NCBI GenBank assembly: GCA_005223375.1
Contig: RXOD01005627.1
Span: forward strand, 1 to 13,151
DNA from: Amoebophrya sp. AT5.2
Taxonomy: Eukaryota > Sar > Dinophyceae > Syndiniales > Amoebophryaceae
Direction: 5' to 3'
Length of the DNA stretch: 13,151 nucleotides
Position numbers and translations under genes: made by a program
Part shown: piece by piece, positions 7,592 through 13,151 of the stretch
Position numbering within the stretch: position 1 is the stretch's first letter
Layout: the number at the start of each line of letters is the position of its first letter
The notes under the pieces: generated by a model
Told to the model about the DNA's origin: nothing
The model's database searches: none
What the model saw: only the letters and a program-made list of their open reading frames with translations

Positions 7592-10500
7592 CTACCTACG
7601 CTGTCGCTTTCGCGGAGGCTCACTTTGGGGCAATCCCTTCGCGGATTTTGCGACCGTTGAGTACCTCTTCATGGACTTCATCTGGCCCGATGATGTCGCG
7701 CCGTGCGCATTCGGTTCGACGTCCTCTGGGCCCGGCGCGTGCACAGCCGACGAGCTCGCAAGTTGATGCTCATCCTGTTGTTCAGGAGCTTGATCCGCAT
7801 TCGGATCGGGATCCCCACCCACAGATGTGAGGACGTCTGCGACGCCACCCGTTTTCGGACTGGTGCTCTTTCGTCCTGCTTTTCCCGATCCGCGCGCGGC
7901 TCGGGGGCGTGTCTCCTTTATCCCCGGCCGCCGCCCTTTCCTATTTGGGTTCTTCGGCTTCGGTGGAGGTTCCTGCGAAGACTCATGATCATGTCCCCGA
8001 GGCCCGCGCCCGGAACAGTGATGCAGACTGCTATGCACCGCGAAAGCGGGCAGGTTATTGCGCCTCGCAAATTCTGTCAAACAGCGTCCCCACAGGGCGT
8101 CATCCCTCTCGAGAAGACGCAGCCAAAACAACGGGAAGTCAGGACAACCCGCCCACGCCTCCGCGTCAAATTTGGCTTCGACGACCCGCAAGAGCTGCGA
8201 AGGATTTTCGTCGTTTGTTTCGCTATCGATTCCGCCCGTCGTCCGCGCTGGCGCGGTCTGCCCGATCGCGGCGCCTCGCAAAATTGCCACAAGGCTCCGC
8301 GGCCTGTTTATTTCCGCAGACACGATGTTGGTGGCCTCAATTTCATGATCGGTGCGTCGTGCCTCGTGGTTGCGCGGCACGCGTCGATCCTGCGGCCCGG
8401 GTCCGAGTGCTGCCAGCAAGAGTACTTGCGCGAAATCAACCTCGGGTTTCCTGACCACGAGCGTCCTGTGATGTGGGGCCGTAGACCTAGATGTAGACGG
8501 CGCTCCCGCTCCGGGTCCCCAATACAAAGAATCCAGCCGCTCACGGTAGATGCCGGCAAAGCTAGATGCGGAGCCAGCTGCTTCTCCACCCCTCCCACAG
8601 AAGCCATCGACCTCGTCAGACTCGTCAACAAATTTCACCACCCGGGAGGTGCTGGACTCCCTTTTGATGTCCTCAACTGCTTGCATTTCGTGACCTGCCC
8701 CTTCTTGTGCTTCATCTGTTCTTCGGGCGTGGTTGTCCGGGAAATAGGACTGCAGGCGGTCATTTTTGGACAACTCATCGAAGATGGTCTCCGCGATGAT
8801 CGACGATTCTGTTGATGCTGTGGTGCTGGCACTTTCTCCTGCTGCTCCTGTGGGGTTTTTCTCCTCACGGAGCAAGTCCCACACCCAGAGCCATGCAGCC
8901 TGCGCGCTTCTCGCTTGCAACCCCTTGAGCAAAGCGATCAGCAAGGCTCCGAGTTCGGAGTCTGCGAACTTTACCATCTTCTGCCGCGGCGAGCGCCGCT
9001 TCACCTTCGTGCCTCCGTCGGTGTAAGTGCTCACTTCGGAGAATTCATCGTCTTCCGCACCGCCCCCGCCACAACTGTGCTCGACGAGGTCGCCCATTGC
9101 CGACATCTCGGAAAACTCGCTATTCTCCGGGATTTCCTCGCCATCGGACGCGTAGTCCTTTGGCGGCCGAATTCTCCGTCGCCTTTGCTTTCGTGTTTTA
9201 TTTTTCGGTGGAGCTACTGGTACTGCCAGATCCTGGACAAGACCATTAAACAGCGCTTCATAGTTGTTCACAGCGGTCGCCACAGGCTCTTGCATCCCGC
9301 ACACAGTAGAATTTTTCATCTGTTCTCCTTCATGATCTCCCTGTGCACCATTCGCCATCGCTCGGTGCGCAACAGCATTGGGGCGCGACGGCTTCGCTAT
9401 TTTGGTCCGTACGTTCCCGTCGTCGTCTGCGAGGAGGTCATCCTCTTGATCCACCACGACCTCGCTCTCTTCTTGTTCTCCATGCTCCGCCGCGCGGCGC
9501 ATTTGCGCCCCTGCTTTCACCTCGCCCGCCGCGAATGCGAATAGGTGCGGTCGTAACTCGCGCGTCCTTCGGCTATGATCGTCTCCATCCCCTTCCGCTT
9601 CACCGCCGAGCCCGACATCTTGTTCTTGATACGTCGCCTGCGCGTTGTAGTTTTTCACCCATTTCGCTACCAGCTTCAGGTAGGTGATCAGCGTCTGCCC
9701 GCGGGACTTCGCGTCCACAATGATTTTGTTCGCCAACCCGTCGCGAACGTACTCGACCATTAGCGGCTCCCCGCAGCCCCCCTCCAAAATCGCCAGCCCA
9801 GCCTGCAGCATCGGGCTCAGGTTGTAGAGGCCCTCGGATCGCTTCCAGTACTCGAACCGCAGTTCCTCCGCGAAGCTCGCCGTTGGTGCCGGCGACTGCG
9901 CGATGCCACTCCGCCGCGAGTGGCCGGAGTAGAACTCGCACGACTTCTGCCCTGCGAACCGCGCGCCCCACTTCGCCACCGAGGACGACGAGGCTGTAGC
10001 ACTTGTTTTTTTTCCAGCCGGCGCTGCTGCTCCTCCCACTTTCCGGAAGTTGTTGAAGGCCATCCACCGTACGAGGAGCTTGTAGGCCCCCTTCCGAGTG
10101 AACAACGCAGAGCAGCGACGGTCCTCGAGGAGGGCGAGAAGCTCGTTGTGTCGCGCGTCGAGGTCGAGCCACACCTTCTCCGCCTCGGCCCGGTGCTGCC
10201 GCAAAGCAGACGCGGAGACTTTTGTTTTGTTCGCCTTGCCGCCGTCCTCCGAGGAGCTACGGGATGTTGAAGCTGAACGGCTGGCGTCTGACTTTTCGTC
10301 CTCGTCGGAGGAGGATCCTGAGCCCGCCCGTTGGCCGCCGCCGCGCCGCGCGGCCCGTCGTGGCGCAGTTTTTGAAGAGCCCGCCTCGAGCAGTTTTCTG
10401 CAGCGGTCCTCGCGCTTCTCCAGCTCCCGTTTGATGAACGGGTAGTACAGCTCCGGGAACCGCACACGCAGCGCGAGGTCGTACGCGAGAAAATCCGCCA

Positions 10501-12289
10501 GCGCTGCGTTCGATTTGCTGGTCTTCCCGCCTTTTGTCTTGTTGTTTCCCGTTCCCCCGATGGTTAGTAGCGTGTCGCTCAGGTACTCCTTCGCCGCCGT
10601 CCACTTCTTCTGCCGCAGCATGCATTCGATGATCCGGACGTTCAGGTAGCGCCAGAGCTGCGGCCGGTACAGGCGCTGGACCGTGTACTTCTTGCCGCCG
10701 GCGTTCTGCACATCGATCCGCACGTCGGCGGGGCGCAGCGTCTGCAGCAACACGCGGTACGCGTCCTCCAAAATGCTCAACTTGCGGAGGGTGAATTTCC
10801 TATCCTTATCCGGAGGATCCGGGAAGCTGCGCGTCGTAGTCGTAGTTCTTGTCCTGTGGGTGTGGTCCTGTGGGTGTAGGTGGCGGACGTCATTCTTAGG
10901 TGGTCCCGAGGGACGAGGGGGCATCGACATGATCAGCGCCGCGTCCTCGGCATCCGCCTCCTCCTCGCCGAGCAGCAAGGCCCACAACCGCACCAGGTCC
11001 TTGTTCCCGGAGAAGAAGAGAAAGTTGTTCTCGGTGGCGTACCGGGCGTACAACTCGGTCAGAATCTGCGAGTCAGCCGATTTCCGGTGCCGGTTTCCGG
11101 TAACGCGCTTGCGGTTTCCGACGATGCGCCTCCTGTTCCGCTCGGCCCGGAGAAACGGACTTCTGCTAGTGGTGGAAATCGTGGGGGTCTGGCACTGCTG
11201 GTCGTCGTCCGACGCGGCGTCATCGAGTCGTGCGTTGTCGTTGAAGATCAAGTTGCAGCGAGGTGCTGCCGGCGGCTTTTTGTTTCCCCGATGTCCTCGA
11301 CCTCCTGTCCGCGAAGCGGGACAACCTCGACCGGATACTGAAGACGCACCAGCAGAGTTTTTCGCATCACTTGTTCCACCTTCCAGTTTCGCCTTCGCGC
11401 CAAGCAGGACTTTGAGCACGGTTCGCGTTTCAATCCCATCCCGCAGCGGAATTGATCCTGCAATCACGCCGCGCTGCCATATCCACTCGTTGAAGAAAAG
11501 CGGCACCTGCGGCTGCGGGGCGCCGGCCGCGGCCCCAAGAACAAAGTCTGGGTACGAATCCAAATTTCGAATTTCTTCTTGCTCCTGTTCATCCGCCGAA
11601 GCGCGGTCTCCTGCGCCTGCAAGAGGACCTCGAGGATCATGATGAAACAGAACTTTTTCGCAATCCAGGACTGGCCAGGGGTCCAGCAGCTCCGAAAAAT
11701 AGTTGTCCAGCGGGAGCACGACCTCCGTCAGCTCCTGGTCGAAGCGATCGACGAAATCAGTAAACGGGTTTTGCGAGGCGAGCTCTCTCTGGTGGCTGCT
11801 CAAGTCCTGGTGCGCGTGCTTCCCCAACCGCTCCGGCTTGAAGCACAGCAGCGTGCCCAACGCGTGCGAGTGGAGAAGCTCATCGGGGGAAGGTGTTGAC
11901 GACGAGGAGGAGGAAGTTGTTGGTGGAGGCTCCCCCTCGTCCTCGCAGCGGCAATTGGCGATGCTGTGCAACAGCTGCAACAGGTCGCTGCGCTCCATCC
12001 GGTGCTGAAACTGCGAGAAGAGGAAACCGCAACCCGGCAATACCATCACCTTCTTCTGCTCTACTGTCCGTGCTCCTGCGGGCGGAGCGAGTCCTGGTGT
12101 GCTTTCCGTTTCTCCCTGGTCTTGCAGCGTCCCCACCCAGCCGTGCGCGCGCTTCGCCTCGTGATTGTGGGTAGCGCGCCACCACGACTGGCAAGCCAGA
12201 CCTCCGTTGTTCTTGACGACGGTAGAGGCGCTTTCATGAGTCGAGCAGCCGCCCCCGGATGCATGGCTTTCATCGTCCTCCGACAGCAT
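7592..12289 (-). CDS. Large unrecognised protein, 1565 aa, low-complexity, probably nuclear
   Basis: One uninterrupted frame runs from the ATG at 12289 (an in-frame TGA lies just upstream, near 12304) to the TAG at 7592. I recognise no family. Several ordered, helix-prone blocks lie between disordered Ser-, Gly-, Asp/Glu- or Arg-rich stretches: about 170-215, 260-302, 408-442, 498-572, 597-637, 700-752, 803-890, 1108-1145, 1285-1342 and 1366-1416. The 540-575 block (RPQLWRYLNVRIIECMLRQ and following) recalls helical-repeat proteins, but this is not proof. Basic clusters KTRKQRRRRIRPPK (1031-1044) and PRKRQRR at the C-terminus could be nuclear localisation signals. Acidic Ser runs occur at 656-682. 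No transmembrane or signal sequence is evident. Coding is supported by length, by codon use like the neighbouring exons and by hydrophobic periodicity. In-frame introns hidden in the low-complexity parts cannot be excluded. It lies upstream of the CDPK on the same strand. Confidence 0.72.
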   Translation of the reverse strand: MLSEDDESHASGGGCSTHESASTVVKNNGGLACQSWWRATHNHEAKRAHGWVGTLQDQGETESTPGLAPPAGARTVEQKKVMVLPGCGFLFSQFQHRMERSDLLQLLHSIANCRCEDEGEPPPTTSSSSSSTPSPDELLHSHALGTLLCFKPERLGKHAHQDLSSHQRELASQNPFTDFVDRFDQELTEVVLPLDNYFSELLDPWPVLDCEKVLFHHDPRGPLAGAGDRASADEQEQEEIRNLDSYPDFVLGAAAGAPQPQVPLFFNEWIWQRGVIAGSIPLRDGIETRTVLKVLLGAKAKLEGGTSDAKNSAGASSVSGRGCPASRTGGRGHRGNKKPPAAPRCNLIFNDNARLDDAASDDDQQCQTPTISTTSRSPFLRAERNRRRIVGNRKRVTGNRHRKSADSQILTELYARYATENNFLFFSGNKDLVRLWALLLGEEEADAEDAALIMSMPPRPSGPPKNDVRHLHPQDHTHRTRTTTTTRSFPDPPDKDRKFTLRKLSILEDAYRVLLQTLRPADVRIDVQNAGGKKYTVQRLYRPQLWRYLNVRIIECMLRQKKWTAAKEYLSDTLLTIGGTGNNKTKGGKTSKSNAALADFLAYDLALRVRFPELYYPFIKRELEKREDRCRKLLEAGSSKTAPRRAARRGGGQRAGSGSSSDEDEKSDASRSASTSRSSSEDGGKANKTKVSASALRQHRAEAEKVWLDLDARHNELLALLEDRRCSALFTRKGAYKLLVRWMAFNNFRKVGGAAAPAGKKTSATASSSSVAKWGARFAGQKSCEFYSGHSRRSGIAQSPAPTASFAEELRFEYWKRSEGLYNLSPMLQAGLAILEGGCGEPLMVEYVRDGLANKIIVDAKSRGQTLITYLKLVAKWVKNYNAQATYQEQDVGLGGEAEGDGDDHSRRTRELRPHLFAFAAGEVKAGAQMRRAAEHGEQEESEVVVDQEDDLLADDDGNVRTKIAKPSRPNAVAHRAMANGAQGDHEGEQMKNSTVCGMQEPVATAVNNYEALFNGLVQDLAVPVAPPKNKTRKQRRRRIRPPKDYASDGEEIPENSEFSEMSAMGDLVEHSCGGGGAEDDEFSEVSTYTDGGTKVKRRSPRQKMVKFADSELGALLIALLKGLQARSAQAAWLWVWDLLREEKNPTGAAGESASTTASTESSIIAETIFDELSKNDRLQSYFPDNHARRTDEAQEGAGHEMQAVEDIKRESSTSRVVKFVDESDEVDGFCGRGGEAAGSASSFAGIYRERLDSLYWGPGAGAPSTSRSTAPHHRTLVVRKPEVDFAQVLLLAALGPGPQDRRVPRNHEARRTDHEIEATNIVSAEINRPRSLVAILRGAAIGQTAPARTTGGIDSETNDENPSQLLRVVEAKFDAEAWAGCPDFPLFWLRLLERDDALWGRCLTEFARRNNLPAFAVHSSLHHCSGRGPRGHDHESSQEPPPKPKNPNRKGRRPGIKETRPRAARGSGKAGRKSTSPKTGGVADVLTSVGGDPDPNADQAPEQQDEHQLASSSAVHAPGPEDVEPNAHGATSSGQMKSMKRYSTVAKSAKGLPQSEPPRKRQRR

Positions 12290-13151
12290 GATTCCAAAAA
12301 ATGTTCACGCTATCGGTTCATTTTTCTCTGGGTTGCCTTTCGTTCCGTATCGCCCATACAATAATTAAAGCACTTCACTTTTATCTCTGTTCTTCTACGA
12401 CCATTGTCAACCGGAATCGACTTCCAAACCAGCCTGATGACGACCACAATCGGATATATTTCAAATGTGGGATGAGAATTGACACCCAGCGCTCGGCTGA
12501 GTTGCACGAATTGGGTAAACCATCACGATCATCATCATGACCACGCGGACGCGTTCGCGTTGATTGGAATTCTTTCACTTGGATCTCGAAGATAATTCTT
12601 TTTTTGATCCACAATTATTGGATCTCGGCAAGTAGAGCCAGGATGTTGCAGATCCTCACATCAGAACTCGACTTTCACGTACGTGGTAGTGCCAACCGAA
12701 TGATCCAGGTTCAGATAAGTAGATTGAGCAGGAACAGTCCGTTTCTGCGCTGCCAGAGCGAGACCAGCACCAGACTACCGGTCGCGACTCACGACACACA
12801 CGTAGAATTCTTTTTTTTATGTTTGTCAAATTCAAACTTTAAACTTTACTTGCGTGTCTGCACTTCTTCTTGGACATGGACTCCGACAACTTACTTGCTT
12901 TCTTGTCCGGGTCTTCCCCGCTGAAACTATATTTTGTTATGTGGTAAATTGTTAGTGTTCGACGTGTTTCGAATTGGAATTCGAATTCAGCCGCCTCTGA
13001 GAAGAGGATCGCCGGCACCGGCTTTCGACACGCTATTAAATAGTGGAAGTATGTTGGAGCTGGGTTTCGTGTGCGTGGAACGAGGTCAGTAGTTCTTCCA
13101 AAAAAATCCTCAGAGTTTGTGCAGATGGAATTATCATACTAGATTGCAAGA
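12290..13151. other. Spacer upstream of the large orphan gene, to the window edge
   Basis: AT-richer than the coding region. No open frame longer than 106 codons is present, and none has a recognisable motif. It should hold the 5' region of the large gene; a three-codon upstream ORF (ATG AAC CGA TAG) lies near 12311-12322 on the minus strand. A perfect 12-bp palindrome GAATTCGAATTC is at 12977-12988. I see no RNA gene or mobile element. Confidence 0.5.

Noticed and set aside
7703..8815. 370-codon plus-strand frame
   Set aside because: It is antisense to the 1565-codon gene, has no recognisable domain, and is explained by the GC-rich codon pattern of the opposite strand. The same holds for the plus frame 10683-11642.
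12604..12924. 106-codon plus-strand frame in the right-hand spacer
   Set aside because: AT-rich, no motif, and opposite to the strand of all supported genes.

Overview
The window looks like nuclear DNA of a protist, most likely an alveolate close to the dinoflagellate lineage; an Amoebophrya-like syndinian is a guess. Three things point this way. One gene is a calcium-dependent protein kinase (CDPK) of the plant/alveolate type. Two of the three genes have GT-AG introns whose phases restore conserved protein motifs. All genes lie on the minus strand in a one-way tandem array, with GC-rich exons and AT-richer spacers of about 1 kb. I see no bacterial operon, tRNA, rRNA, CRISPR array, insertion sequence or phage gene.

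Layout in transcription order (right to left). From 13151 to 12290 is a spacer with no gene I can support. From 12289 to 7592 is one uninterrupted 1565-codon frame: a large, unrecognised, low-complexity, probably nuclear protein ending in a basic cluster. From 7591 to 6542 is a spacer with a degenerate hexamer repeat. From 6541 to 3832 is a three-exon CDPK of 648 residues: WW-like domain, EF-hand pair, kinase, junction region, four EF hands. From 3831 to 2709 is a spacer. From 2708 to the left edge is a two-exon CobW/COG0523 (G3E) metallochaperone GTPase, cut by the window edge inside its C-terminal domain at residue 594.

Nothing shows that the three genes form one pathway. The kinase would read calcium. 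The GTPase would load or deliver a transition metal, and it carries extra Cys- and His-rich segments that suggest metal buffering. The large protein has no assignable function. The observations most worth checking are the Cys-rich insertions in the GTPase, the WW/EF extension of the kinase, and the large orphan protein with two near-identical candidate PP1-docking motifs.
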